DNA of 64,000 nt from Phlebopus portentosus (GCA_037892935.1 JAYXKI010000019.1:496001-560000), one strand, 5' to 3'; counted from the stretch's first letter, positions 36,209-50,251 are shown. Program-made: numbers and translations. Notes: generated by a model not told the origin, from the letters alone.

Positions 36209-38289
36209 CTGTGAAGAGCAATGCATATCAGATCATAAGATCATCCAGACAACAATGTTTCACCTCTATTGAAGGACCAGCTACTACGCAACGGATCAAC
36301 ACTCAGATAATAGAGGCAACAAAGTCAACAGATGTGGATTATGCTCGTACCCTGGATTATGAAGGACTGGTTCACGTATCGATCAAAGAAATTTAGCAGA
36401 TACGAGCTGCGAGTGGATTACTGAGGAGTGCGCTGCCAAGGGAAAACCTTCGTTGATGTGGTTATAACAACGAGTCGAACAAAGTTCAAATAGTTTAGCC
36501 GAAGGCCTGCAGGTCAGCTGTACCAGTTTGACGTCCTTTACGTTAGATCCCGTGCGTCCCGGGAAACATATGTCTACCTGGAAGATCAGAAATTTACTGT
36601 AAGGCACGAACGCACAGAAGACTCGTTTTTCCGGGGCTTTCTAAGAGAAGTAGACGCCTGTACAAACGTAGAAGGGAGAGAGGAGATGGATATGAGGATA
36701 ATGTTCGATCCGTGTTGACATGATTGTTGCAAGAGAAGCCGAAGACGGAAGGAGGATGATGCAGAATAGTCGAAGACCTATACGCGTGTACGAAAATATT
36801 GCTTTCATCCATCCTGTCATGTATTTCGCGATCCGGGAGAAAAGAAATCGAGCTGCAGAAAACAGGTATGCCGCTGGATAATTTTGTAAGTTCGAGGATC
36901 ACCCGTCTGCAATGCCCTCTTTGCATGTTGAAAAAGATTGGGAATCATGGCAGCTGACCGGTAGGCACTTGGTAAGACGGAGAAAAAAGAAAGAAGAGCA
37001 CTACCCGGTGCAAGGAAAATACGTTAGACGCTCTACAGATACCTTGAATGGAAAAGCGCATGTAACATTTTCGGGGATTGCGCGTTCAATATCCCTTTCC
37101 TTGAGTTTTCTGTCTGAGAAGAGCAGGAACGTCAGATGCATCCTATAGGCGTCAAATACGACGTGTTGGATGGGAATAACCGTCCCCCAAAAAAGAAGCT
37201 CACTGTTCGACGCACTGAAGAAGGTCAGGTGTTACTGTAAAGCCGAGTCGAGCATTAGGTTCTCTTAAAAGATGGACTTGGGAGCGCTAATCAGACAAAA
37301 CAAGGAGCAATTGGCACAGCTGACATGCGCATCTCTCAATAGGTTCCCGCACGGCCTTCCCGCATGAAGTGCAAGCATCCGCAACTGCATCTGTCATTGC
37401 CAATTCAGATTAGTCTGACCTTGAAGATATGCTGAAAATAAGAGGAGAGGAGCGTATAAGCGCTTGCTTCTCCGCAGCAGGCTGACAGTCGGAGCTCTTG
37501 TCAAGTAATGTTCGAGCATTTCGTGGTCCCGTGCTGGTTGCTGTGACCATTCCAAACCCAGATCCAAACGTGGAGGTTTCTCTTGTCGTACACGCCAGTG
37601 GAAATTGTAGGACCGAGGTGAGCACTGAGAGGTAAAACAGAGTGGTTGTTGAGGATGAAAGGCAAAGGGCATCATCGACGCGGATCACGTTGGGCTTCGT
37701 CGTGTAGTCCTCTCTTACTCAACAACAACCATGCACCATCATGATTGCTGTTACCAGCCAGCACTGATACATACTCTCCATAAGACGGTATTTTGCATGC
37801 CGGTCGTCCATTTGCCATCTTGGTTGATGAGTTCAAGATCCCGAGTTTATCAGTACCGTTAACTCTACATTCTCATCCATTGGCAAGAGTGTACATGTGG
37901 TCACCCCAGCTCCCACGATGTGCCATCCTCACGCAGACAGTCGATTACTATTCGGATAGTAGCAGCGGTAAGTACTTGCAAAGAACTCAAGGTGCAAATG
38001 CTTTTGAATCTTCACCGTGGCTCCCGCAAAGATTAGAAGCTCAGCGGATTTGAACCCATGTCGGACGTCAGTAACCACAAAACTCAGTCAACAGTATACA
38101 CATACCTAGATTTCCACGTTATTTGCGAGTCATCGTTTCTTTTGTGATGGACCAAAAACACTGAATGAATGTTGTGTGTGTCATACTGAAGTTTGTCATT
38201 CAAATGGAATAGTAATGAATGTCCTGAATTCTTTTGTGTCTATGAAATTCATTTGTATGTTCTGAGCACAGGAAACAACTGAAGCATTC
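36209..38289. other. Stretch without a firm gene
   Basis: Frames at 36594-36926, 36912-37148 and 37394-37688 have no recognisable domains or splice partners. This is the promoter side of the gene at 36208. Confidence 0.35.
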
Positions 38290-39490
38290 AAACGCTCAGC
38301 TAATATATTCGAAGGCTAACGAGTAGAACATACAACATATTTATGGCAGGTTCGATGCTTTATACAATGTACATACATCCACACGGGTCAACAAATCAGA
38401 ATACTACTACACACGATAAAGGAGCGACAGAAACTGGAATGAAATGAAAAAGGAAAGGTCAAGCCCCGAGGCGGCTGAAACATAAGGCCAAGACAAGCCG
38501 ATGAGAAAAATATACCGTACAAGACGAGAAACGTGTTCGAAACATTACTGAATTGGACTTTGGCGATTTCTCTTCTGAAATATCAAGCCCATTCGCTTGC
38601 ATTACCGTTATAATCGACGCTTCGTTTACCTTAATCATTGGAAATCACGTCAACTGTAATCTTCTTCGTCCCGCTCGCCATCGTTGACCACTCCGAAAAG
38701 TACAGCTCCACCACATGGGACCCGAGCTCCCGAGTGATGAATGTGAACTTGACAGCAGAACTGTCCCTTCCCTCCGCGTCTACGACATCGCATTTGCTGA
38801 ACAGAATACCATAGTCGGCGACGTGCGCACTCGCTGCGGCAAGACGGGCATCCACGTTGCAGTGGATAAGGAACTCAACGTCTGTGCCCTTTACTATATG
38901 GGCAGCATCTCCCCGTCTCCTTTCCGGGATTTCAAAGGTGTAGCCCGAAACAGAGGGTACTGCATGCGGGATAGGTCCTTCCATGGTTGTGTGAGCGAGG
39001 AGAGCGTGGACCAGTGAGAGTAAAGCGGTGCTCGAGGATGCGCCGCGTATGTCGACAACAGTATTACCAGAGACAAGGATAACGCGACCAGCAGGGATGT
39101 TGTTAGAATACTGAACAGAGCATACCCCGTACTCGTTGAGGTTGCCTTGTGCCCAGACCTCCTGAGGATCGCGGTCTGTGCTCATAAGAACAGAAGTAAG
39201 GTAGTCACGAGCTGCATCGAGTGAACGCTCCTCGTCTAGGCTGCCATTGTCATCGACGCGCGTCTCGGTATGGATATCCAGCTTGAGTTGCAAGTTTTGA
39301 GACCCTGTTACCGACCATGAAGCCTGAGCTGAGGTGCCGTTAGTGCTGATCTGCGCGAACAAGATCTGGGCGTCCTCCCCGAGCACTGTGTGAATCCAAT
39401 CCGGAAGCTGAGCCCAGTTCTTTTGTGAAACGGGTCTTGGACATGTCACATCGGACTGCTGGATGAGGCCACGGATCCATTCGGTCGTGA
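38290..39490 (-). pseudogene. 5'-truncated second copy of the two-domain gene (block Y, copy 2)
   Basis: An open frame of 272 residues ends at 38631 and begins without a valid gene start. It equals the C-terminal part of the gene at 33595, from the LIQQ..VT region onward, and the match continues back to about 39490. The proposed catalytic domain is absent. The last 95 codons are nearly identical to the first copy at the DNA level, while the upstream part differs by roughly a fifth of residues. The 3' flank is also shared down to about 38290. It is a duplication remnant, though the intact frame could in principle still be translated. Confidence 0.75.
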
Positions 39491-39879
39491 GGAAATGAAT
39501 TGTGTGAGTTTATTGTACTGTACAGTAGATGGATGATGAGAGGCAAAACGTATCGAGACCGTGACTTCGATGCCGTTGTGACTTATCACAAGTCCTTCTT
39601 ACCCACTTTCTTTAATTTCTTGTGTCTGCCGCTGATGTTGAAAACAAGGCAGTACTGTACTAGTCGCCAGTCTTGCAACATCAATAATGTAATCTTGGTA
39701 TGTGTTGATCACACTCTGATTCTGATTTCCCGGAAGCCAGTACGGCTCAACTAATGGTCTATGAAGTCAATTACTCCAATATGCCGTATGTTCAAGATTC
39801 ACGTCGTTGAAGCTGTTGGAGTCCCTCTCCCTTTGACTTGAGCAGATTACAACCCGACGCATAGACTAAATTTTCAGGT

Positions 39880-40030
39880 TTTCAGGCATCAACTCGCGTT
39901 CGAGGACCACAGAGTGTGCCAGGCCTTTCTGATCTCCGCGACGACAGTGTGCATGTTCCTTACCCGTGCTTAAGACCGAATTCGCCGTATGAAACTCTGC
40001 TGGACCTGAGGAAAGGGAGACTCGTCGTAA
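39880..40030 (+). repeat. Duplicated block X, copy 2
   Basis: Match to 31850-32000 in the same orientation. Here block X lies after block Y, while in the first copy it lies before it. Confidence 0.65.
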
Positions 40031-40249
40031 AACATAGAGAGGAGCACGAAATCGCTGTAGCACACTGTATGTATCTGGAACAGCACGTCTGTGTTTACGC
40101 ACTTATAAAGTCTCAGAACTATTTACATCTTTCATCAGGCTCTGGTTTCCCGGCCCAAGCTCACCATGTTTTCCTGCGTCTCCTCCAGTCCCTCCGCACA
40201 ACATATCTACGGAGGCCGAGATTCTACCTGTCGTCTTAATATCATAATT

Positions 40250-41264
40250 CTTGGCCGTGGTCTTGGCGGATGCGCCACGGACGGAATCAAGAGTCTTACC
40301 ACACGTCAGACGACGGTCAGGCGCGCAGGTCAGTCCTGAGCAATCCGGAGATGCGACGTACAGGGCTACGGTCCAGACAGAGGATATGCTGAAAGATCCA
40401 GAGCTCCGAGGTTTGGTTGTGGAACGCAGCCCGACATCTTGGGTGAGAAAGAATACGCAACTTGTTGGGTACCCAATTGTCAGCTCCTCTTTCTTTTCTT
40501 CGTTTTAAGACTCAGATTCTAATTTTGCTAGAGCTCGGGAAAGCCCCACAACCTCGTATTCGTCTATTCCGATAGTGGAACGCAGACATGCGTCATGAAG
40601 GACGACATAGGGGAATTGAGAAATCAGTACGTCGATTTCGAGACTCGGTACGTTCTGTTCTCTTGTTGAGACTGATGTTGACACAACCGAAGACCACAGT
40701 GTTCAAAAGCTGCTGTCGCTTGTTGAAAGTCCTATCAGATGGAAGCTCATGGACCGCAGGCCTCTTAAGTCCTGGGTGCACCCTTGCGGACGCGTGGTTC
40801 TCCTCCGCGACGATTGCCATCCAATGCTCGTATGTCCTAGCTGCGACTTCAATAATTAGCCATATCTTGCACAAGGCGCTGCGATGGCAGCTGAAGATGC
40901 CGCAGTCCTGGGGAACATCCTTTCCCTTATATCTTCTCTTTCCCAATTGCCGACACTGTTGCATGTATATGAACATCTGAGGCAATCTCGCACGACGGAG
41001 ATGCAACTTGGCTCTCGGGCGATACAGAAGATGTATCATCTTCCCGTTGACGAGCAGAAACAAGGTGACGATGAAGATAGCAAGACATGTCGACAAGAGG
41101 CCGGCTCCTTATCATCGGAGGCTGAAAATAACGCCAATAGGACTATTACAGATAAAGGGTCAAATGGGACTGGGCTACATATGCCATCGAGATCAAAATT
41201 CGCGGAATGGTTCTCGTACGACGCCGATGCAGTTGTTGACTCCTGTTGGGCTGGAGAAGGTTAA
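40250..41264 (+). pseudogene. FAD-dependent monooxygenase, N-terminally truncated
   Basis: Plus-strand segments match the second half of salicylate-hydroxylase-type flavin monooxygenases in the right order. They are the DG motif (TDGIKS, about 40275), ATYRATV and DMLKDPELRGLV (about 40350-40415), SPTSWV, the WKLMDR..L..WVHP..RVVLL stretch with a DCHPML FAD-binding motif (about 40740-40830), and PYLAQGAAMAAEDAAVLG (about 40860-40920). The frame then runs to TAA 41264. The N-terminal Rossmann GxGxxG part of about 150 residues is missing. A 1-nt shift breaks the frame near 40340, and the last intron would be only about 30 nt. Duplicated block X lies directly upstream, so truncation probably came with that rearrangement. 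Confidence 0.7.
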
Positions 41265-43241
41265 TACCTGCTCGTGCACGAGGTTTTGGCGCGTATGGCT
41301 CGTTCGCCACGGGAAACCCATCCCTTGAGACTGCTTCTGATACATGTTTCGGCTCCGTCGGCAGTAGTGGCTGTCTGACGATTTTGTTCCGATTGTGTTT
41401 ATTTATTCGCGTGGCCACCAGCTGGTTCTATATCATTTTATATTCCCTGGCTTTAACTCGTCGGATTATATCTTTGGGATTTGTCACTTTGTTTGTCGTG
41501 ATTTGTGGTTCCGAGAGCGTTCAGCGTATTTGCCCAGAATAGATTTGAAAATCTCAACTTAAACTGCAGGATGTTCAGCACGCTGTAGCCGATTTCGCTA
41601 GTCAATGCTATCAGTCAACTTGTTGATCATGAGGAATCGAAGTCGTACAGAATGAAATGCAGAATCTGGTATTGTATGAGACTTTTTGACAAGTGCAACG
41701 TCTTCGAAGCCTGCGGACATTTTCCAATATCCAGCAGCTTTGTAAAAAGCGTTGCTAGAGGATAAGCTTGTGCTATTTGGAACTATGTCTGGGCCTTTTA
41801 TACCATGTTCTAGAAGTTGTAAATAAAATACTAGTTACAGAAATACAAGCTGATCTAGACAGGTTGAACAGTTAAAGCAGCCAGTCACCTCCTTGTGTTC
41901 TCAGCTTGTCTGGTTATCTAATAATGACAGTATCATCCCTATAGTATAAAGTTAAATCAGCTATATCAGCAATACTTAATAGATACAGCTTGTCCAGCAA
42001 TCTATTAATGATATCATCACTCCTATAGTATAAAGTTCAATTAGCTATATTAGCAATACTCAACAGATAGTGGCACTTTGAAGAATGCTTAGAGTCAATG
42101 AGCATCTATTATTTCCATTTAAGACCTGGTCTGTTCTAATTTAAGATATGAGACAATTGCAGAATCTGGTATCAAAGTCAAATATTGCTGAGTATGAGCA
42201 GGATCTTTTATGAATTTGTCACTAAGCTGCTATCTCAGTCATGTAATTATCATAAAACACAAAGGCTTGGTCAAGAGAGTCTAACAGAGTCACCAGAGCA
42301 CTAGATACTAGAAGTGCTGGTGCATTAAAATTAAATATAATAATGACAATAAGAAGGCTGCTTCTGTATGAAGAATGGAGTCCAATGATGCACAAAAGCA
42401 CTATCTTGAAGCCCAGTCACACAATGTTCTGAGAAAGTGAAGATCTCAGCAATAGTTTTGAAAGGCGATCAACTAAGTCTAGCTAATAAGTCTCTAACTT
42501 TACACCTTATAGTGAGGTTATCATGAGAGAAGAGATCCAAGACTAGCAACAGAAATGCAGCTATACAACATCAGTGAAAGTAATGCCTTAGAAGTCAGTT
42601 AGCTTTGATCTATTCCAGAGCTATGATATGATTGGTAGCAAAACCCATCATCCATCATCTCAAACATAAATCATTTTGTTCGGAGTGAGCATTGGTGTGG
42701 TGCTAGTGATACATTGTGGTGAGTCAGTAATTTAGAATGACACCCATATCTAGAGACAAGACCCTTTGTTGGTTTATCAAGTCCCATTCTGTTGTTCGAA
42801 TTGGATACTTGACTGAGTGTGCATTTCTTGTCTCATAGAAAAAATGTGGTGAGGAAGTGTCGACGAGGATGTGCGTGACTGTGATGAGCATTACATTTGA
42901 CGTAGTCTCTCCAGCATGAAAGTGAGGACTGAAGAACAGAGCCTGCAATTGTTGATGCGACGAAACACTATCTAAGTCATGCCACTTTTCGAAATGAGAG
43001 AATGGAGACCTCGACAATGTCTTTGAAGAGCGGACAGATACATGGATGATGGCAAGCAATGAGCAATTTGAAACACGAAGAAGCGAGGATTTGAGTTTGA
43101 GGAGTGACGAGACATTATGTGACAAAGAAAAGATAATATGTCACACAACATATCCGGTCGCCACAGGAAAACTTGCCAGTGTCCTCATCTTCGCATGATA
43201 TAGTACAGTACATATAGCAAGGCAGGGAATGCAACGCAGAA
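41265..43241. other. AT-rich non-coding stretch, likely decayed repeat DNA
   Basis: Base composition shifts to AT-rich from about 41600 to 42700, with many short repeated words (CAGAATCTGGTAT near 41661 and 42155, TCAGCTATAT, CAGCTTGTC). Frames are short. The minus-strand frame at 42724-43125 has no recognisable domain. The last part is the promoter of the phosphatase gene. Confidence 0.45.
41902..42069 (+). repeat. Tandem duplication, about 84-bp unit, two copies
   Basis: Units 41902-41985 and 41986-42069 share CAGCTTGTC at the start, CCTATAGTATAAAGTT in the middle and AGCTATAT.AGCAATACT near the end, with scattered substitutions. Confidence 0.7.
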
Positions 43242-45044
43242 ATGGCAGATCAGGACGACAATCCAAGCATCATGGACGAGGTCGTCAAGGGCCTCTGGGT
43301 TGGTAGCATTCACGCAGCAGCGGATGCCGAGCTCCTCCGACAGCACAACATCCACTCCGTCTTGTCTTGTATGCGAGGCAAAGTGAAAGTCGCAGAGACG
43401 TTTACACACTTCCAGATTCAACTGGATGATACGGAAGACGCGGATGCACTTGCCTTCTTTCCTCAGTGTATATCGTTTATCGAGAATGAACTGGAGCAGG
43501 GAAGGGGAGTGCTGGTTCATTGTCAGGCGGGGATGAGTAGGAGTGCGACGATTGTTGCTGCATACTTGATGTACGCGGAGCAACTTGATGCCGAATTGGC
43601 GTTGGAGAAGATAAAAAAGGCTCGTCCGAGTACTCAGTGAGTGATTCGGTTTCCAGCGGTGCGCCTGAGTATTGACCTGCGTATAGACCAAACGACGGCT
43701 TCCTCGCTCAGCTTGATGTATTTTATCAAGCAAGCTACAAAGTCTCGAGGAAGAACAAGATCATGCGCATGTTCTATCTAGAACGCGCTCTTGACGAAAT
43801 CATGAGTGCGTATATGATTACTATATAGTCATACTTCTTTATTGATCATTGATCCTATCAGATGGCGATGGAACTCTCCCTTCGACAAACATGTTCGCGT
43901 CCTTTCCACGAACGCCTGGAGACTCGGCTCCTCCAACACCAGGTGCCCATGTTCCTCGTCGTCGAATCAGGTGTAAATTCTGTCGGACAGAGCTCGCGGC
44001 GCGCGAACATATGCTTGACCATGGACAAGTGGGACCCGCCACACCAGCAGCAGCATCCGTCCTTTCTCCCGCTGCATCACGAAGACCATCGTCATCGCAC
44101 ATGCTGGATAGACCATTCAGTCTGGGAATGACACCGATGACTCAAAGTCAAGCCCAGGTTGCGGCTTCGTCCCCGTCGCGCCGTGGTTCTGCCGGCGTTG
44201 CGACGGCGGAGAGGATGGTTCCGCTTGCGACGTTAAATGGAGAACCTGTACCAATGTCGCGGAGGCCGTCCGGGACGAATCACGCGAGACCGTTTGATTT
44301 GGCTGCGCTTGCTCCGAGAAGCGGCGGGGTATCCCGATCAGGCTCGTTTGGTGCTGCAGGCGCAACGAGACCGAGACGATCGAGTAACCTTGCTCCGAGG
44401 CGCATATTGGAGGGTATTGCTATGGACGATACGAGCGCTATTGCTGATGACGATGACGAGGAAGACGAAGACGAAGGAGAGGTAAAAGTCGGAGTTGAAA
44501 ATGCCGTCAATGCCAAACCGGAAACGGCAAATAGTAAGCCTGAGATCGCAGAAATGACTGCGCCGACACTGAGAAAACCATCGGGATACATGAGCCCCGC
44601 TGAACTTGCTGCGCAACTACAATCCAACCCTAAGCTTGCCGCGCTTCGCTCTCCGGGTGTCAGTGCAAGTAGCGGTCTACAGCCTATGACGCCTCTCACA
44701 CCGCCTGCATCCGCTCCCGTGTCATCAAAAAATGCTTCGCAAATCGCGCCTCCGCTCCTCGTCAATCCTAACTGCTCGGGATATTTTGTTGAGCCGATGC
44801 GCTGGATGGAGCCCTTCCTCGAGTCCGGCGATTTAGGCGGGAAGATCATTTGCCCGAACAAGAAATGTGGCGCGAAGCTAGGGAATTATGATTGGGCGGG
44901 TGTCTGCTGTAGTTGCAAGGAGTGGGTTACTCCGGTACGTCGTTTATATTTTTCTAGCACGCGTGGCTCAGAGGTACTGATTTGGCGGATGATGAACAGG
45001 GATTTTGTATTCATAAATCAAAAGTCGACGAGATTGTTATTTGA
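43242..45044 (+). CDS. YVH1: Dual-specificity protein phosphatase, YVH1/DUSP12 family
   Basis: In yeast this phosphatase joins pre-60S ribosomes and helps release Mrt4; the C-terminal zinc domain does that job. Exons 43242-43636, 43687-43805, 43862-44934 and 45000-45044 keep the frame (introns 50, 56 and 65 nt) and give 543 residues. Near residue 90 is the catalytic loop HCQAGMSRS (HCx5R followed by Ser), with the general-acid Asp likely in QLDDTED. The C-terminal part holds the first zinc cluster CKFCRTEL and the second, CPNKKCGAKLG followed by CCSC. A long Ser/Pro/Ala-rich and acidic linker between them makes the protein longer than yeast Yvh1. The gene looks intact and is convergent with the cyclophilin gene 407 bp away. 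Confidence 0.92.
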
Positions 45045-45451
45045 CACTTTATCTGCTGAACTGTAGCTCATACAAAAGACATGATGTACGCTTAAACACG
45101 ATGCATGTACAATACTTATATGATGGCTGGCCGATATGAGTTCTACGAGGACAGTCTGAGATGCAGATCTGACATCCCCCATCTCACGCAACAAGATTGA
45201 AAATTTTTAAAACAGTTTGTACCTTGTATACTCCAGACCAGTATAGGTCATGACATGATAAGCAAACCCACTCGTAATAATCTATAGATGGATGAAAGAA
45301 AGATAGAGTTGCAACTCATAGCGAGGCATTTTAAATCGACGACTTATAGGCAGGACAGGCACTGACCCCGAGACGCCAAGATGGTCGAGAGCAAAGACGA
45401 TGTTCGGGAGGAAGAGGATGGAGAGATAGAACGGTCCATGCCGATGTGTGA

Positions 45452-46340
<889 letters not shown>

Positions 46341-49300
46341 ATTGCAGAGCACGTCCGAGTGAAGCAAGGAGTGAAAAGAAGAGTGAGCACGTGCACGCAA
46401 TTTAGAAATGGAGGATAGTTCTCACGACTCCTTACTTCTTGTAATTGTCCATCTCTTCAAAGTCAAAGTTGACCTTGAAGGCGGAGAAGTATTGCGGGGC
46501 TTTGAACTCGGACTCAGAGGTATCAGCTGGCGAGTGGATTCGTCCCTCTATATATACACACGTATCTTAAACCCCCTTCTGATCTTCTTGTATAGCCGAG
46601 AGGTGTATTGCAACTGCAACGGACTCTCAGTAAGGTTCGCCTTTCCTTCGTGATTTTTATTTGAATGAATAATACAGTATGGGTTTGTAGATCTCTCAGG
46701 GAAGCTCGGTATCATCCAGAATCTAGATGGTAGGTCCTACTTAGATAGGCGCCGGTCGAACGAGGGTTACTTCGTATGTGCCTCGTGGCGACTCGTGCCA
46801 TCAACGCCGAGCGACATGGCCCATAGTCAACCCACCCTGACGCTCATACTCTCCTATACTTGCTCTCGATGCGGAGGATTCAAGTGGTTCTAGATTTGTG
46901 CAGTACGGCTCCGCTTCCCGATCTTCCGAGTCGCCATCTCGTTGGCTTTCATGTATCCTTTCCAAGATCCCGCGACGGACGTTATTACTCACCTTCTCTC
47001 CTCCCTCGCTGCTTCAAGTCCGTCCTCCGGATCAGCATGCTCTATTCGTGGTTTCATACTTCATATTCTTTTCTTTCGTCTTTACTTCCGACTACTTTTT
47101 TCCTAATAATACCCGGAAGTAAAACTCTGATCTTGTTCCTCCGTTCGCTCGTTGAGATTTTCCGAAGTTAAGCATACAAGGTCTATTGTATACTCAGCGG
47201 TTGACTTCCCTCCGATTCATTTGCTTCCGATTCTCCGTGTTCTCATGCTCTTCATCTGTAGATCGAGATATATCTTTTCACAAATTCGTTCTCGTCTTTC
47301 TGGTTCACAGGTCTCTGCTCCTACGGTTTTCACGGAATTCAAGGTGGACGATACCATGTTCGTAGCAAAACCCACGCAACAGTTGGTGACGTTTCTCGGA
47401 CCCTTTCTTTTCGTTCTCTTCGACATCGTAGAAGAGTTCTTCGGGGTTTCGGGCTGCATTGTATTGGACCGAATAATTGCTTTGGTCAATCAAAAGTTAA
47501 AGAAGTGAAATGGTGACGGTCCGATCTCCAGACGGACTGCGGTGAAGGATTAGCTGCGCCTTTGCCGAATGAAGACGTAAACTGGAAGAACATGTCGGTG
47601 GGAAATGTGACGTTTGCGAAGGAGATTGACGGAATGGAGCAGGTTCTAGGTTACTAGCAGTTGTCTTGAGCAAATGAAGGATTCTCGAAAACTTTTGGAT
47701 ATTCACGCCAATTGATATGCGTTGATCAGGTGAGTCTTTGAACCTATTGGAAGGGACATGGATCGTATCTTTTTACGAGCGTACATCAAATGTGATTCTT
47801 CAAGCTCCGGCGGCTCGCTTCTCGAGAAGGATAGATCCATGCAAAACAAGCTATACTTTCTGACGAAGTGAGAAAATTGGCCTGGCTGAAAATATCTGAA
47901 CGTAAATCCTTCTCCCTGGCGCTGAACATCGATGAAATTGCAAAGATAAAAACGTAAAACTCTCTGAACCAGCTAGTGAATATCAAAGACTCACAATGAT
48001 ATTACGGTCTTTTTCTTAGCTCGTTCTCGTGATCCGTTGGGAACTATCTCGAAACGTCATTATCGTCATTGTGAACGAATTGTATCCTCAAAACGGCTTA
48101 TTCTCTAGACTTTGTGAGGGTCGAGATTGTAACTCTGTGGTCATACGATGCCTTGGATGACCGCAAACGTGTTGTACGGATTGCATCATGCAAGATCCGA
48201 ATGCAAATTATTATCGCATAGAGATAAGTGGAACAAAACCCCGAATGACAGATTACACCTTGAGAACCTTGATCCTTTCGTTTCAACTTGTGTCGGACCT
48301 TGAGATCAGTGTGGAGAGATAATCAGTACGTATAACAAGAGTCTCGGATGTCAGGCTCGGAGAATGCATAAGTACAAAATTTGAAGTTCATGAACCTTGC
48401 CTGAAGGCGCTTGTGAGATCGCGGATACTCAGCCTCAATGCAAGATAATTTATGCTTTGAGTACCTACTTTGTATCTCGATATTGTTCAGAGAAAATCGG
48501 AACCTCTTACCTTACTTCCTGACAAGGCGAGAAGAGAAGTCAAAGGCTTCCTACACACACATACGGGACAAGCACTGTAGGACGAACTTACTCTATTCTA
48601 CAGTACATACATACGTGTGGTACTGTACATCTTTCCGCAATTTTTTCGAAAAATAGCAGCTTCTCTTTGGCACTCTAGTCACGCTTTTCCAGACATTTGC
48701 GGATGATATCACTGTCCTGTTATTAGAACATTTAAGTTATTGGCGAAAGAAGCCGACGTATGAAATCAGCAGTACGGAACAAGCTATTTCTCGCAGTCAG
48801 CGTGCAAACTGTACCGTGTCGGTACGCAGCACCCAGTTATAAGTTGTTAATTGATGTTATACCACCGTTTCCCTTTGTATAAAAAAATCGTCGCGGTGCA
48901 ATGGTGTTGAATGCCGGAGGGAAAGGGTGGGAGATGTAGTCGCACTCAATCCGGCAAAATCCGTAGTTTATACAATCGTTGCATAAACTCATGTAATCAT
49001 TCCAATCCGTCATCTTACGTCACTCTACCGACGGCTTCTTGTAATGTCCCACCTTTCACCCATCGGCCATACTGGGCTGCGCTCTGGATGTGATCGATGA
49101 CGCATGCCTCACATGAAAGTGCAAAAACATGTCTAGAAATTTCATCGAGCCTATGGTCCTTCGTTGTCTGTTGTTTGGAAAGAAGTTCGCGGGCGTCGGT
49201 TGTAGCTTGTCGGTACCTTTATCCGGTTTCTGGTCGGCGTAATCTTATCTGCGAGTCCCTCTCAAAAGAAAGCTAGTGATCCCAGCCAGTGAAAGATAGT

Positions 49301-49581
49301 CGGTCAGTTGGAAGATAGACTCTGATGGACTGCACGCGCACTATTGCAGTTACCTGGCTTGGATGTGTTCATGGTACCTTAGACAGGTGGGACGGCGCCT
49401 ATTTACTACATAGATAATTGTTATCGTAATCTCGATAATCTTTCGTGGCAGGTTCGCCCTTTTGCGCGATCCCAGGTCATGCGTATGCGAGTGGCGAAGT
49501 CCGACATCGATAAACACATTCTGACCTTCCGGATAAAGAAGTCGTTATTCCTTTACCTAACTTACGTTTGATCTCCACGAA
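46341..49581. other. Long stretch without a firm gene
   Basis: Open frames at 47152-47508 (plus) and on the opposite strand at 47217-47489 overlap and neither has a known domain. A minus-strand frame near 46992-46801 is hydrophilic and could be an exon end, but I found no partner. From 47800 to 49500 nothing stands out. Confidence 0.35.
46550..46556 (-). promoter_or_regulatory. TATA-like element upstream of the cyclophilin gene
   Basis: TATATATA on the minus strand, about 210 nt before ATG 46340. It is a plausible core promoter with a long 5' leader; alternative uses cannot be excluded. Confidence 0.35.
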
Positions 49582-50251
49582 ATGTCCTTGCAAGTACAGT
49601 CTCTCCAGATTGAGTACACTGTCATTAACACCTCGATCTGTAGGTACACCCTTCCCAACAGGCCTAGCATTTACTCTGCAAATACCCTGAAGAATTATCC
49701 GACAGCCTTCTCGCTGCCTATCACCTATTTGGCCGTCGCTGGCAATGAGACCGCCGATGGAAACTTCTTCCATTTCCGACTCTCGCTCGTCTCGGAGACG
49801 CCGAGCGACCACGAGCAGGCCGTCCGTATTAATATACAACCGTCATACACCGATATGAGCTGTCCAATGCGCGGCGTTGCGCTGATAGAACACATCATGT
49901 ATCCATTCTCCGAAGACCATGGAAATAACCTTACTCCGTTCTGCGTACCAGTGTCATCCGGCACGACAGTAGCCACGCTCTTGCGTATTATCTTCGATAA
50001 GTATAATATGGACCAATACGTGTAAGTACCATCAGTCTGACCATATGGCTGTTTTGCTGATCAGACGAAGTTTCAATGACGCCGGTCAGGGTTGCCGTCA
50101 CTGGTGTGCCAGTGTCCTTGAAAGGCTCGCTCGGGAAGAGCTTATCGACCGTAGCGTCCCTCAGGAGTTCGCGGATTACGAAGTCCAGGAAAACAGAAAG
50201 TTTGGTTCTAGGTTCCCGATGCCGCGTATCATGGGTACCTTCTACGTTTAG
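49582..50251 (+). CDS. DUF7770-like fungal protein, copy A
   Basis: Two exons join cleanly: the first ends at 50021 and the second runs 50065-50251 (43-nt intron GTAAGT..ATCAG). The protein has FFHFRLSL (the HFxxxLS strand), a polar turn, GTTVATLLRIIF, then QGCRHWCASVLERL and the ending FPMPRIMGTFY. The GCR.WC...L...L and RxPMPR..GTFY pattern is what I recall of fungal DUF7770 proteins, whose function is unknown. The assigned family is a judgement from pattern only. The start at 49582 is uncertain: an intron near 49650 (ending CTGTAG) is possible. A second copy lies about 1 kb downstream. Confidence 0.55.

Noticed and set aside
37394..37850. Possible small secreted or aegerolysin-like gene on the minus strand
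   Set aside because: A short ATG exon and a TTKPNVIRVDDAL stretch looked suggestive, but the frames did not join and the key aromatic motifs were absent.
41600..42720. CRISPR-like or satellite array in the AT-rich region
   Set aside because: Only one 84-bp unit is repeated twice; the rest are scattered short words, and the genome is eukaryotic.
42724..43125. 133-residue minus-strand frame
   Set aside because: Lies in the promoter region of the phosphatase gene, with no recognised domain.
43839..44861. Long minus-strand frames opposite the phosphatase exon 3
   Set aside because: They are antisense shadows of the Ser/Ala/Pro-rich coding sequence.
46430..46510. Minus-strand FKVNFDFEEMDNYKK ending, looked like a gene end
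   Set aside because: No upstream exon could be found, and the segment lies in the likely 5' leader of the cyclophilin gene.
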